Source: DATKWD01 sp963704815
Lineage (GTDB): Bacteria; Actinomycetota; Acidimicrobiia; Acidimicrobiales; Salinilacustritrichaceae
Assembly: GCA_963704815.1 (NCBI GenBank)
Contig: CAVPHU010000010.1
Span: 558,001-622,000 of the forward strand
Reading direction: 5' to 3'
DNA: 64,000 nt
Shown: piece by piece, positions 17,208 through 25,308 of the stretch
Numbering within the stretch: the first letter of the stretch is position 1
Layout: the number at the start of each line of letters is the position of its first letter
The notes under the pieces: model-generated
What the model was told of the DNA's origin: nothing
Databases searched by the model: none
The model's input: only the letters and a program-made list of their open reading frames with translations
Made by a program: the position numbers and the translations under genes

Positions 17208-18356
17208 TCAACCCTCGCCCGGGGCCGGCTTCTCGCAGTCGGTGCACACGACGTCGTCCACGTCGGCACCGCCGAGGTAGTCGGTGAACCAATCGAGGAA
17301 CGACACACCGTCGGTGTCGAGGGTGTAGAAGTCAGGCCGTCCGAGGATCGTGTGCTCGTCGCCCGCAGCGATGTAGCTGTGGACCACGACCCCATCGGCC
17401 TCGATGCCGGCCTCAGTGGCCTGGAGGACCGCGAGTTGGTCGCCACCGCTCAATCCGGACAGCGCGGAGAACTGGGCCTGCACGCCGTCGTAGGCGTTGT
17501 CGAACCGGGCGAATCTGATGTCGGGATCGTGCGTGCCCGCGAGGTTGAACAGGCCCGGGATGCTGTACTCGTCGGGCCCGAGGCCTTCGGTCTCGGGCCA
17601 GTCGGGGATGTTGTTGGTGGCGCCCCAGAGCGCGCCGATCGCCGCATTCACCGGCGGGTTGTCGGGGTAGGCGCCCGAGGCGTCGGAGAGCACCGTCACG
17701 TCGGCGTCGGGGAGTTCGTCGGCCACCAGGCCCCCGAAGAGCGGCGCCGGCACGCCGCCGGCACTCGAGCCCGTGACCAGGACCTCCTTGGCGCCTGCGA
17801 AGTTCTCGATCAGATGATCGAAGCCCTTGGATGCGTTCAGGTAGCCGTTGTGATTGACCTCGAGACCGTCGCCATAGTCCTGCACGTTGTCGCCGAGGTG
17901 GACGTCGCCGGTGCAGTAGGGCACGAAGATGAACGACCACTCGCGGAGGGGATTCGCTTCGTTGGTGAAGTCGAAGATGCCCGATCCCGGACCGCTGCTG
18001 CCCACCAATCCGGACACGTCGGCCTGCACCGTGTAGGTGCCGTTCTCGAACGAGCAGGTCGAGCTGCTGAAGCAGGCGCCGCCACCTTGGAAGTACACCA
18101 CGACGCGCTCGGGGTCGGCGTCGCGCGACGCGTAGGTGAACGGCGAGCCGTCCGCGCACCTGCACTCCTCGCCGCCTTCGTGTTCGACCCATGGCTCGTC
18201 GAGCGCGAATGCCGATGCGACCGGCGGCTCGGCCGCAGCCTCAGTGGGCGCTTCCGGGGTCTGGTTCCCGGACGTCTCGTCGTCGGTGGCATCCGAGGCA
18301 CACGCTCCGGCCACGAGCGCGAGGGCGATCAGCGCCACGCACCACTTCCACCTCAT
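17208..18356 (-). CDS. Lipoprotein of the pectin acetylesterase family
   Basis: About 382 residues from ATG 18356. The signal sequence M-R-W-K-W-C-V-A-L-I-A-L-A-L-V-A-G-A-C carries a lipobox. V-V-Y-F-Q-G-G-G-A-C-F-S, C-T-G-D-V-H-L-G-D and the nucleophile V-T-G-S-S-A-G-G are the characteristic motifs of the pectinacetylesterase/NOTUM family; D and H are expected in D-A-Y-D-G and G-D-E-H-T. It may deacetylate polysaccharides or act as a general esterase outside the cell. It is convergent with the hydrolase at 15695 and has a TACGTT -10 with a GGGGA ribosome site. Confidence 0.85.
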   Translation of the reverse strand: MRWKWCVALIALALVAGACASDATDDETSGNQTPEAPTEAAAEPPVASAFALDEPWVEHEGGEECRCADGSPFTYASRDADPERVVVYFQGGGACFSSSTCSFENGTYTVQADVSGLVGSSGPGSGIFDFTNEANPLREWSFIFVPYCTGDVHLGDNVQDYGDGLEVNHNGYLNASKGFDHLIENFAGAKEVLVTGSSAGGVPAPLFGGLVADELPDADVTVLSDASGAYPDNPPVNAAIGALWGATNNIPDWPETEGLGPDEYSIPGLFNLAGTHDPDIRFARFDNAYDGVQAQFSALSGLSGGDQLAVLQATEAGIEADGVVVHSYIAAGDEHTILGRPDFYTLDTDGVSFLDWFTDYLGGADVDDVVCTDCEKPAPGEG

Positions 18357-18387
18357 GAGGTCCCCTGACGTTCGGTGACGAATTCGC

Positions 18388-18393
18388 AACGTA
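18388..18393 (-). promoter_or_regulatory. TACGTT -10-like hexamer
   Basis: TACGTT on the minus strand, 31 bases upstream of ATG 18356, which has a GGGGA ribosome site. The same hexamer recurs at 30676, 34058, 47215 and 49496. Confidence 0.4.
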
Positions 18394-18443
18394 CTCACCG
18401 CCCTCCGGAGAGCGGAAGTCACCCGGAGCCGTCAAGATGAGAC

Positions 18444-20606
18444 ATGGACAACCTGCACCACCGGACCTGCCCGTTGTGCGAGGCGACGTGCGGATTGGAG
18501 CTCGAGGTCACCGACGGGGCGGTCCGTCGCATTCGAGGTGATCGGGACGACGTGTTCTCGAAGGGGTTCCTGTGCCCGAAGGGATCGGTACTGCACCACC
18601 TGAACGACGATCCGGACCGGCTGCGCTCGCCGATGATCAAACAGGACGACGGCTCGCACCGCGAGGTCACGTGGGACGAGGCGTTCGCTGAGGTCGAGCG
18701 ACTGATGGTGCCGCTCCGGGAGGCGCATGGTCCCGACTCGACCGCGGTCTACGTCGGCAACCCCAACGTGCACGGATCGAGCATCTTCTCGCTCCAGGCG
18801 CTGGTCATGGCGCTGGCGACCACAAACCTCTACACCGCGAGCTCGGTCGACCAGCTTCCGAAGGAGATCGCCAACGGCCTGCTCTACGGCGATCCACGCG
18901 CGTGGGGCGTGCCCGACCTCGACCGCACCGACCTGCTGGTGGTCATCGGTGCCAATCCGGTGGTCTCGGGCGGGAGCCTGGCGACCGCTCCCGACTGGCC
19001 CGGCCGCATCGCATCGATACGTGAGCGGGGCGGGCACGTGCTGGTGATCGACCCGCGTCGCACCGAGACCGCAGCGAAGGCTGATGACTGGTGGGGGATC
19101 AGGCCGGGAACCGACGTGTTGCTGCTCGCGGCACTCGCCCACACCGTGTTCAGCGAGGAACTGGTCGACCTCGGTGCCGCTGCCGGCTACTGCGACGGCC
19201 TCGAGTCCCTCGCATCGGCCCTCGGCCCCTACTCAGCGGACCGGGTCGCCACGGCGACCGGCATCTCCGCTGATCGGATCATCGACCTCGCCCGCCGCCT
19301 GGCCAGCACCGATCGAGCCGTGGTCTACGGACGGGTCGGCCTGCAGACCCACGAGTACGGGACGCTCGCCTCGTGGCTCACCGACGTCGTCAACATCATC
19401 ACCGGCCATCTCGACGTGCCCGGTGGTCAGATGTTCGCCACGCCGGCGATGGCGCTGACCGCACCGGACGAGTACCCGGACGGATTCACCATCGGCCGTT
19501 GGTCGAGCCGGGTCCACGGTCATCCCGAGTGTCGCGGCGAACTGCCGACGGCCACCCTGGCCGATGAGATCCTCGTGCCGGGCGACGGGCAGGTCCGGTC
19601 CATGATCTGCCTCGCCGGCAACCCCGTGCGATCGTGCCCCGACTCGGCTCGGCTCGAGGAGGCGTTCGCATCGCTCGAGTGCCTGGTGTCGGTCGACATC
19701 TACCGGAACGAGACGTCGAAACACGCGCACGTCATCCTCCCGCCGCCCGGACCGCTCGAACGCTCGCATGCCGATCTGTTCTTCTACGCGATGGCGGTGC
19801 GCAACGTCGTGAACTGGTCGCCGCCGCTGTTCGCACCCACCGGTCCGACCGAGGAGGACATCCACCTCCGCCTCGCGGCCATCACCATGGGGATGGGAGC
19901 AGGCGCCGACCTCGAACCGCTCCGTTCGATGATGCTGGCCGGGCTCGGTGCGATGGTCGCTCCCGAGATCGACGTCGCCGACCTGAGCGGCGACACGCTC
20001 TTCGACCAAGCGGTGGATCTGCTGCTTCGATCAGGGCACTACGACGGACTCAGCCTCGATGTCCTGGCCGAGAACCCGCACGGCATCGACCTCGGCCCGC
20101 TCGAACCGACGCTCCCCGACCGGCTGCGCACGCCCGACCGCCGCATCACCCTCGTGCCTCCGCTCATCGCCGACGACCTCCCTCGACTCGAACGCCTTCT
20201 CGACGCACGGCCGAGTGGGGACGTCGTGCTCATCGGGCGACGCCAGCTGCGCTCCAACAACACCTGGATGCACAACGTGCGGATCCTCATGAAGGGAACT
20301 CATCGCTGCACCCTGCTCGTGCCCACGTCCGACGCGGCTCGTCTCGGGATCGTCGACGGCGATCTGGTCGAGATCACCAGCCGGGTCGGACGTGTCACCG
20401 CCCCGGCCGAGGTGACCGACGACCTGGTCGAGGGGGTGGTCTCGTTGCCGCACGGGTGGGGCCACGACGCCGAGGGCCAGTCGATCGCCACCGGGAATCC
20501 CGGCGTCAACAGCAACGTGCTCACCGACCCGCAGGTCATCGACCCGTTGTCCGGCGCGTGTGCCATCAACGCCATCCCGGTCAGCCTGGCGCGGGTCGAC
20601 GGCTGA
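18444..20606 (+). CDS. Molybdopterin-dependent oxidoreductase with [4Fe-4S] cluster
   Basis: 720 residues. An N-terminal C-x2-C-x3-C-x27-C (C9, C12, C16, C44) would bind one [4Fe-4S] cluster. The molybdopterin core follows with V-I-G-A-N-P-V-V-S-G-G and V-I-D-P-R-R-T-E-T-A, then a C-terminal dinucleotide-binding domain with N-N-T-W-M-H-N and G-V-N-S-N-V-L-T-D. This is the formate dehydrogenase/nitrate reductase/DMSO reductase superfamily. No obvious Cys or Sec stands at the metal ligand position (S-S-V-D-Q). There are no partner iron-sulfur or membrane subunits beside it and no Tat signal, so a soluble cytoplasmic enzyme. Substrate unknown. Confidence 0.88.
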   Translation: MDNLHHRTCPLCEATCGLELEVTDGAVRRIRGDRDDVFSKGFLCPKGSVLHHLNDDPDRLRSPMIKQDDGSHREVTWDEAFAEVERLMVPLREAHGPDSTAVYVGNPNVHGSSIFSLQALVMALATTNLYTASSVDQLPKEIANGLLYGDPRAWGVPDLDRTDLLVVIGANPVVSGGSLATAPDWPGRIASIRERGGHVLVIDPRRTETAAKADDWWGIRPGTDVLLLAALAHTVFSEELVDLGAAAGYCDGLESLASALGPYSADRVATATGISADRIIDLARRLASTDRAVVYGRVGLQTHEYGTLASWLTDVVNIITGHLDVPGGQMFATPAMALTAPDEYPDGFTIGRWSSRVHGHPECRGELPTATLADEILVPGDGQVRSMICLAGNPVRSCPDSARLEEAFASLECLVSVDIYRNETSKHAHVILPPPGPLERSHADLFFYAMAVRNVVNWSPPLFAPTGPTEEDIHLRLAAITMGMGAGADLEPLRSMMLAGLGAMVAPEIDVADLSGDTLFDQAVDLLLRSGHYDGLSLDVLAENPHGIDLGPLEPTLPDRLRTPDRRITLVPPLIADDLPRLERLLDARPSGDVVLIGRRQLRSNNTWMHNVRILMKGTHRCTLLVPTSDAARLGIVDGDLVEITSRVGRVTAPAEVTDDLVEGVVSLPHGWGHDAEGQSIATGNPGVNSNVLTDPQVIDPLSGACAINAIPVSLARVDG

Positions 20607-20646
20607 GGTTCACCGACCGGCAGCGGCCGGACTGGGACAGGCGGGG

Positions 20647-21075
20647 TCAATCGTGTTCCGCGCGAGGTTCCCCGAGGCGCCGGTCGATCTCGGCTCCCAT
20701 GATCCGACACTCGCTGAGCGGGTGGTCGTAGCGGCACAGCAACGACGCCTCGAGGTACGAGCGGGCGTGTTCCAGCGCGGCGATCTCCTGGTCGAGCACC
20801 GCGAGCCGAGCGGCAGCGATCGATTTCCACTCGTCGACGTCGGCCGCGCCGAGGATGCCTTCGATGTCATCCAGCGACAGCCCGGTGTCCTGCAGCATGC
20901 CGATGAACACGAGGCGTCGGAGGGTCGACGGGCGGTAGCGACGTTGGCCGGACACGCGCTCGTCGGCCGCGATGAGCCCGCGGCGCTCGTAGTAGCGGAC
21001 CGCCGAGGTCGCCACGCCGGCTCGCTCGGCCACCTCACCGATGGTGAGTTCGGCTGCGGCGACGGATTTCTGCAT
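20647..21075 (-). CDS. MerR-family transcriptional regulator
   Basis: About 142 residues from ATG 21075. The winged helix-turn-helix is typical: L-T-I-G-E-V-A-E-R-A-G-V, then V-R-Y-Y-E-R-R-G-L-I and Q-R-R-Y-R-P-S-T-L-R-R-L. A dimerisation helix follows, then a short tail with two cysteines (L-L-C-R-Y-D-H-P-L-S-E-C) that might sense redox or metal. It is divergent from a methyltransferase over an operator-like palindrome with 19-base promoter spacing, so it probably regulates both itself and the methyltransferase. Effector unknown. Confidence 0.9.
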   Translation of the reverse strand: MQKSVAAAELTIGEVAERAGVATSAVRYYERRGLIAADERVSGQRRYRPSTLRRLVFIGMLQDTGLSLDDIEGILGAADVDEWKSIAAARLAVLDQEIAALEHARSYLEASLLCRYDHPLSECRIMGAEIDRRLGEPRAEHD

Positions 21076-21080
21076 CAGAT

Positions 21081-21114
21081 CAGTTGACTTGAACCCGGGT
21101 TCAACTGTCAACGT
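21081..21114. promoter_or_regulatory. Overlapping divergent MerR-type promoters with central palindrome
   Basis: Plus strand: TTGACT (21084-21089), 19-base spacer, CAACGT (21109-21114), then seven bases to ATG 21122. Minus strand: TTGACA (21111-21106), 19-base spacer, CAACTG (21086-21081), then five bases to ATG 21075. Both spacers contain the perfect 16-bp palindrome TTGAACCCGGGTTCAA (21089-21104). A 19-base spacer is the hallmark of MerR-activated promoters. Both transcripts would be nearly leaderless. Confidence 0.65.
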
Positions 21115-21121
21115 GTGGATC

Positions 21122-21742
21122 ATGAACAACGCACCCGACCTCACCCTGCCCCCCAATCACCATGGCGACCTCCCGGGATTCTCGGGCATCGGCGGCGCGA
21201 CGGCCGGCCTCACCATGTTGATCCGCCGAGGGCCGCTGGCCCGCCGAGTGGCCGACCTGGCGCAAGTCGGCAAGGGCGACCACGTCGTCGACGTCGGCAG
21301 CGGTCCCGGAGGCGCCGCGCGCGAGGCGGCACGCCGGGGCGCCCGCGTCACCGGCATCGAGCCGGCCGACGTGATGCGCCGGGTGGCCGGCTGGTGCACG
21401 TTCGGGTCGCCCGACATCGAGTGGGTCGACGGCGTGGCCGAGACGCTGCCCCTCGCGGACAACTCGGCCACCGTGCTCTGGTCGATCGCCACCGTGCACC
21501 ACTGGCCCGACCTCGACGGAGGCATCGCCGAAGCCCACCGCGTGCTGGCCCCGGAAGGGCGGCTCGTCTTCGCCGAGCGCAAGAGCGAGGTCGGCGCCAC
21601 CGGACTCGGCAGCCACGGCTGGACGCCGGCCCAGGCCGACGCCTGCGCCGAGTTGCTGCGGGAAGCCGGGTTCGCCGACGCAGAGGTGCAGGAGGTCGAC
21701 GCCGGCCGACCGCACCTCGTCCTCACCGCCACCCGCCCCTGA
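21122..21742 (+). CDS. Class I SAM-dependent methyltransferase
   Basis: About 206 residues. Motif I V-V-D-V-G-S-G-P-G-G-A-A and the acidic loop I-E-P-A-D identify a Rossmann methyltransferase of the UbiE/Methyltransf_11 type. V-D-G-V-A-E-T-L-P-L-A-D is motif II, and V-L-W-S-I-A-T-V-H-H-W and H-R-V-L-A-P-E-G-R-L complete it. Controlled from the MerR-type divergent promoter. Because MerR regulators often govern detoxification or efflux, a methylating detoxification role is conceivable but not shown. Confidence 0.88.
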   Translation: MNNAPDLTLPPNHHGDLPGFSGIGGATAGLTMLIRRGPLARRVADLAQVGKGDHVVDVGSGPGGAAREAARRGARVTGIEPADVMRRVAGWCTFGSPDIEWVDGVAETLPLADNSATVLWSIATVHHWPDLDGGIAEAHRVLAPEGRLVFAERKSEVGATGLGSHGWTPAQADACAELLREAGFADAEVQEVDAGRPHLVLTATRP

Positions 21743-21747
21743 CCCCG

Positions 21748-21797
21748 GCAACTTCCCGGCGTGGCGTGCGGTTTGCTGCCACTCGACCGGGAAGTCG
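21748..21797. repeat. Third repeat family, copy 1 (GCAACTTCCCGG arms)
   Basis: GCAACTTCCCGG ... ACCGGGAAGTCG with an internal GTGCGGTTTGC core; degenerate right arm. It starts six bases after the methyltransferase stop and is in direct orientation to copy 2. Confidence 0.75.
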
Positions 21798-21809
21798 AGA
21801 ACGCGCTCG

Positions 21810-21860
21810 GCAACTTCCCGGTGGGGTGTGCGGTCTGCGGCCGCTCGGCCGGGAAGTTGC
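21810..21860. repeat. Third repeat family, copy 2 (GCAACTTCCCGG arms)
   Basis: 51 bp with perfect 12-base arms GCAACTTCCCGG / CCGGGAAGTTGC around a GTGTGCGGTCTGCGGCCGCTC core. It ends 26 bases before the SDR start. Copy 3 lies inverted on the far side of the SDR gene. Confidence 0.8.
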
Positions 21861-21886
21861 GGGTCGGGCCTGACAGCATGGACACC

Positions 21887-22720
21887 GTGAAGGACTTCCG
21901 CGGGCGGGTTGCGGCGATCACCGGGGCCGGCTCGGGGATCGGTCAGGCGCTCTCGATCGACTTGGCACGCCGCGGGACCCACCTCGCCTTGTCCGACATC
22001 GATGCCGCCGGGCTGGCCGAGACCGTCGGGCGCTGCGAGGGCCACGACGTCAAGGTGACCTCGGCCCTGCTCGACGTCGCCAACCGGGTCGCCGTCCATG
22101 CCTGGGCCGACGAGGTCGTCGATCGGTACGGCGCGGTGAACCTCATCGTCAACAACGCCGGGGTGGCCTTGGCGGCCACCGTCGACGGCACCGAGTTCGA
22201 TGACTTCGAGTGGTTGATGGACATCAACTTCTGGGGGGTCGTCAACGGTACGAAGGCCTTCCTGCCGCACCTCGAAGCATCGGGCGAGGGCCACGTGGTC
22301 AACATCTCGAGCGTGTTCGGTCTGATCGGGATCCCGGGGCAGTCGGCCTACAACTCGGCCAAGTTCGCCGTGCGCGGCTTCACCGACGCCCTCCGGGTCG
22401 AGCTCGACATGGCCGACTCGTGTGTCTCGGCAACGACGGTCCATCCAGGCGGGATCAAGACCAACATCGCCCGCAGCGCTCGGGTGCACGACAGCGCCGC
22501 CGACCTGTCGAGCGACGACGGCGACTTCGTCGAGGAGTTCGACAAGCTGGCGCTCACGACGCCCGAGAAGGCTGCGAAGCAGATCCTGAAGGCGGTCGAG
22601 CGTGATCGGCGCCGGTGCCTGGTCGGACCTGATGCCAAGGTGTTCGATCTGATGTCGCGGCTGCCGGCCGGCGTCGTCCAGCGCCTCCTGGCCCGCGGCT
22701 CGAACCGCCGAACGACCTGA
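21887..22720 (+). CDS. Short-chain dehydrogenase/reductase
   Basis: About 277 residues from GTG 21887; ATG 21878 is the alternative. CAGCAT lies seven bases before the GTG, and M-K-D-F-R-G-R-V-A-A-I-T-G-A-G-S-G-I-G is the standard SDR opening. N-N-A-G-V, catalytic Ser in I-S-S-V-F-G and Y-N-S-A-K (Tyr and Lys) are all present. NAD(P)-dependent oxidoreductase of unknown substrate. The gene is framed by inverted copies of a palindromic repeat (21810-21860 and 22719-22768), and its TGA overlaps the latter. Confidence 0.9.
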   Translation: MKDFRGRVAAITGAGSGIGQALSIDLARRGTHLALSDIDAAGLAETVGRCEGHDVKVTSALLDVANRVAVHAWADEVVDRYGAVNLIVNNAGVALAATVDGTEFDDFEWLMDINFWGVVNGTKAFLPHLEASGEGHVVNISSVFGLIGIPGQSAYNSAKFAVRGFTDALRVELDMADSCVSATTVHPGGIKTNIARSARVHDSAADLSSDDGDFVEEFDKLALTTPEKAAKQILKAVERDRRRCLVGPDAKVFDLMSRLPAGVVQRLLARGSNRRTT

Positions 22721-22768
22721 ACTTCCCGGCCGAGTGGCCGCGAACCGCACAGCCGGCCGGGGAGTTGC
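22719..22768. repeat. Third repeat family, copy 3 (inverted)
   Basis: The reverse complement of copies 1 and 2: it begins at the TGA of the SDR and reads ACTTCCCGGCCGAGTGGCCG, then a GAACCGCAC core, ending CCGGGGAGTTGC. It lies between the convergent SDR and YqeY genes, so it could also terminate transcription. Confidence 0.75.
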
Positions 22769-22774
22769 GGTGCG

Positions 22775-23233
22775 CTACGGCGTGAGGCGCTCCTTGACCA
22801 GGCCTGACACCACCTTGCCGTCGGCGCGGCCGGCGACCTCGGCCATCACGGCCTTCATCGCCTGGCCCATCTGGGCCGGCTCGGTGAACCCGCCGTCGGC
22901 CAGCGCGGCATCGACGATCGCCTCGAGTTCGGCCGAATCGAGTCCTTTCGGCAGGTACTCCGACAGGATCGCCCGTTCGGCGAGCTCCTGGTCGGCCGCC
23001 TCGTCGCGCCCGCCCTCACGGAACGCGTCGGCCGCCTCATCGCGACGTTTCACCTGGGTTCGCAGCACCGCCTCGACATCCTCATCGGTCAGCTCCTTGG
23101 CCGACTTCCCGGCGACGGCGGCCTCGCGGACCGCCGAGATCGCCATGCGCAGCGTCGCGGTGCGCACCGAGTCACGCGCCTTCATGGCGGTGGTGAGGTC
23201 GGTTTGAAGTCGGTCTGCGAGCGAATCGGCCAT
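22775..23233 (-). CDS. GatB/YqeY-domain protein
   Basis: About 152 residues. The first half has L-Q-T-D-L-T-T-A-M-K-A-R-D-S-V-R-T-A-T-L-R-M; the second has L-S-E-Y-L-P-K-G-L and M-G-Q-A-M-K-A-V-M-A-E-V-A-G-R-A-D-G. This is the full-length YqeY family, which resembles the tRNA-binding tail domain of GatB. The exact biochemical role of stand-alone YqeY proteins is unsettled; a link with tRNA-dependent amidation is only suggested. Confidence 0.92.
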   Translation of the reverse strand: MADSLADRLQTDLTTAMKARDSVRTATLRMAISAVREAAVAGKSAKELTDEDVEAVLRTQVKRRDEAADAFREGGRDEAADQELAERAILSEYLPKGLDSAELEAIVDAALADGGFTEPAQMGQAMKAVMAEVAGRADGKVVSGLVKERLTP

Positions 23234-23277
23234 GCCCAAGGCTCGCGCATCTCGACCCGAGCACAAGACCGGGTTCG

Positions 23278-24120
23278 TCAGCTCGGCGGCGTGGGCGTGA
23301 CGATCAGCTGGCTGATGCCGCTCGCGAGCAGGCGCCCGTCGGCCGACCAGATGTTGGAGGTCGAGCCCATCAGCCCGTCTCCGGAGGCGGGGGAGATGTG
23401 GTCGGCCAGCAGCCAGTCGGTCGTGTCGAGATCGGTGAAGTGGCAGGCGACGTCGAGGCTGGGTGCGATGAAGCCGCTCTCCACGCGCGGATCGAAGGCC
23501 CGATGGGCAGCCGGCCAGCTGCCGACGTCGGCCAGCAGCAGCACGCGGGCGGCTTCGATCCATGGGTCGTCGGTGTGCGGCACGGGGTCGAACTTCAGCC
23601 ACGACGCCCACTCGGGGTCGAGCACGCCACGATTCTCCCAATCGGTGATGAACTCGGTCGGCCGCTGCTCGAAGTTGTTCCAGAAGGGGAACGGCGGGCC
23701 GTCAGGTTCGAGACCGGCGGCTTCGAGTCGCTCGAGCACCGTCGGCACCTTGTCGGGCGGCGGGTGGTCCATCTCGACCCCGACGTGGCGCTTGTCGAGC
23801 AGGTCGTCGGCCACGGCCCAGCAGTTGAGCTGGAGGATGACCCGCTCGCCCTGGGTCATCAGCACGCGGATCACCTCGGCCCGGCGGGTCTGCTTCACCA
23901 TCTCGACGGCGCAGGTGACCTCGTCGAACGCGGCGACGCCGAGGAACTGGACCGCACAATTGGCCGGCCGGGCGAAGCGCGACTCGGCGCCGGCCGCCCG
24001 CAGGGCGATCGCAGCGACATAGCCGCCGTTGGGGCCCCAGATCTCCCAGTCGTCGTTCAGTTGAGCCGTGTAGGTGCCGTCGCCACCCGACACGGTCGTG
24101 TCCATTCCGAAGTCGCCCAT
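23278..24120 (-). CDS. Acyl-CoA thioesterase family protein (double hotdog, TesB-like)
   Basis: 280 residues. The N-terminal half shows W-E-I-W-G-P-N-G-G-Y-V-A-A-I-A-L-R-A, the helix of the acyl-CoA thioesterase hotdog fold. A second hotdog half contains L-D-V-A-C-H-F and the conserved tail S-I-W-S-A-D-G-R-L-L-A-S-G-x-S-Q. It would hydrolyse acyl-CoA esters in the cytoplasm. A TACCGT hexamer lies eight bases before ATG 24120. The about 140-bp repeat element A occupies the gap upstream. Confidence 0.82.
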   Translation of the reverse strand: MGDFGMDTTVSGGDGTYTAQLNDDWEIWGPNGGYVAAIALRAAGAESRFARPANCAVQFLGVAAFDEVTCAVEMVKQTRRAEVIRVLMTQGERVILQLNCWAVADDLLDKRHVGVEMDHPPPDKVPTVLERLEAAGLEPDGPPFPFWNNFEQRPTEFITDWENRGVLDPEWASWLKFDPVPHTDDPWIEAARVLLLADVGSWPAAHRAFDPRVESGFIAPSLDVACHFTDLDTTDWLLADHISPASGDGLMGSTSNIWSADGRLLASGISQLIVTPTPPS

Positions 24121-24213
24121 GCCGTGCGACGGTACTCAGCGTTCCGTTCCGGCATGAATGGGATTCGGTGCCTCGTGCGAGTCAGACGCGGGCTCTCCCC
24201 ACGCTCCGGTCTC

Positions 24214-24354
24214 TCAGGAGCTGCGCGGATGGTGCCAAGTGTCGCAGCTCCCCGTAACTCCCGCTCTTGCCGCTCCTTCGTCGCGGCGGGCCGCTCGGGC
24301 CTCGGCCGAGCACGGCGCCTGCTTATCGACGGCGCTTGTCCGCTCGACCTCTCA
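24214..24354. repeat. About 140-bp two-hairpin repeat element, copy A
   Basis: Begins TCAGGAGCTGCGCGGA and ends CCGCTCGACCTCTCA. Hairpin 1 is GGAGCTGCG, 17-base loop, CGCAGCTCC. Hairpin 2 is GCTCGG, 7-base loop, CCGAGC. The last three bases are the TGA stop (minus strand) of the 24352-25308 gene. Copies B and C are at 47843-47966 and 51462-51602. It carries no gene. Confidence 0.85.
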
Positions 24355-25308
24355 GACGCCGAGTTGTTCGTCGAAGAAGTTCGCCATGGCCGCGCCCCAC
24401 AACCCGTCGAACTGGTGCTCGGCGACGATGATGGCGATCTGGTTGCCGATCTCGGCCCGGTCGGCGTCCAGCGAGGCCGGCAGGTCGTTGGTGACCGCGT
24501 CGGCCACGAGTGGGGTGGCCTCGGCGAGGGGCACCACGCGCTCGCCGTCGTCGTTCCACACGCCGGTGGCCGTCAGCGCCGCGACGATGGCGTCGTTCTC
24601 GTTCTCGTCGACCGTGGGGATCCGCGTGAATCTGTCGAAGAGCGGGAACTCACGAGTCATGGTCAGGCGGGTCGCCACCCCTCGCGCCGCCATCGCCTCG
24701 TGCTGGCTCGTGATGCGCGCGTTGTCGACCACCGAGTCGTTCTCGCTGAGGTGGAAGAAGGCCGGTACCGACAGGCCGCCGTTGGCTTCGACGCTCAGCG
24801 GGATCGGGCCGTTGAACGGAGCGACGGCGACGACCGGCCTCCCGTTGTCGAAGAAGGCCTCGCCGAACACGTTGGCCATGGCTGCTCCGTTCGACATGCC
24901 GACGGCGAAGATCGGTGTCGTGGCGTCGACGCCGGTGGTGGCGATCAGATGATCGTGCAGCCGGTCCAGTCGCGGGAGGTCGGCGTTGGAGGTGAGCGAG
25001 AGCGTCGACGTGTCCCACTGCTTGGTCGTGCGATCGGTGCTCGTCGTCGACACGTAGCCGTAGCCACGCGACCGCAACTGGTTCGTGACGTCGACGGTCT
25101 CGACCTTGCTCGCGAACCGGGCACTCCCTCCGGTTCCGTGGAACAGGTAGACGATGCCGATCGGCTCGTCGGGAATCGACGACTGGACGAGGAATCCCTC
25201 GAAGCTCGAGTCCTCGATCGGCGCATCGGGCGTGACCGGGTCGCATCCCGCAGCGACGAACATCAGCACCATCGCGACCAGTGTCCGGATCGCACGTCGG
25301 AAGCTCAC
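24352..25308 (-). CDS. Lipoprotein, alpha/beta hydrolase fold
   Basis: About 318 residues. GTG 25308 overlaps the stop of the acyl-CoA dehydrogenase (GTGA), so the two are translationally coupled. The signal peptide L-V-A-M-V-L-M-F-V-A-A-G-C is a lipobox. Y-L-F-H-G-T-G-G-S is the oxyanion strand and V-G-M-S-N-G-A-A-M the nucleophile elbow, as in esterase/PHB-depolymerase-like hydrolases. A late A-E-H-Q-F-D-G-L may give the catalytic His. Probably an exported esterase whose product feeds the coupled acyl-CoA dehydrogenase (inference). Its stop codon is provided by repeat element A. Confidence 0.78.
   Translation of the reverse strand: MSFRRAIRTLVAMVLMFVAAGCDPVTPDAPIEDSSFEGFLVQSSIPDEPIGIVYLFHGTGGSARFASKVETVDVTNQLRSRGYGYVSTTSTDRTTKQWDTSTLSLTSNADLPRLDRLHDHLIATTGVDATTPIFAVGMSNGAAMANVFGEAFFDNGRPVVAVAPFNGPIPLSVEANGGLSVPAFFHLSENDSVVDNARITSQHEAMAARGVATRLTMTREFPLFDRFTRIPTVDENENDAIVAALTATGVWNDDGERVVPLAEATPLVADAVTNDLPASLDADRAEIGNQIAIIVAEHQFDGLWGAAMANFFDEQLGV

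Noticed and set aside
21748..22768. A composite transposon carrying the SDR
   Set aside because: There is no transposase and the repeats are only about 50 bp; mobility as a cassette remains a hypothesis and is reported only as such.
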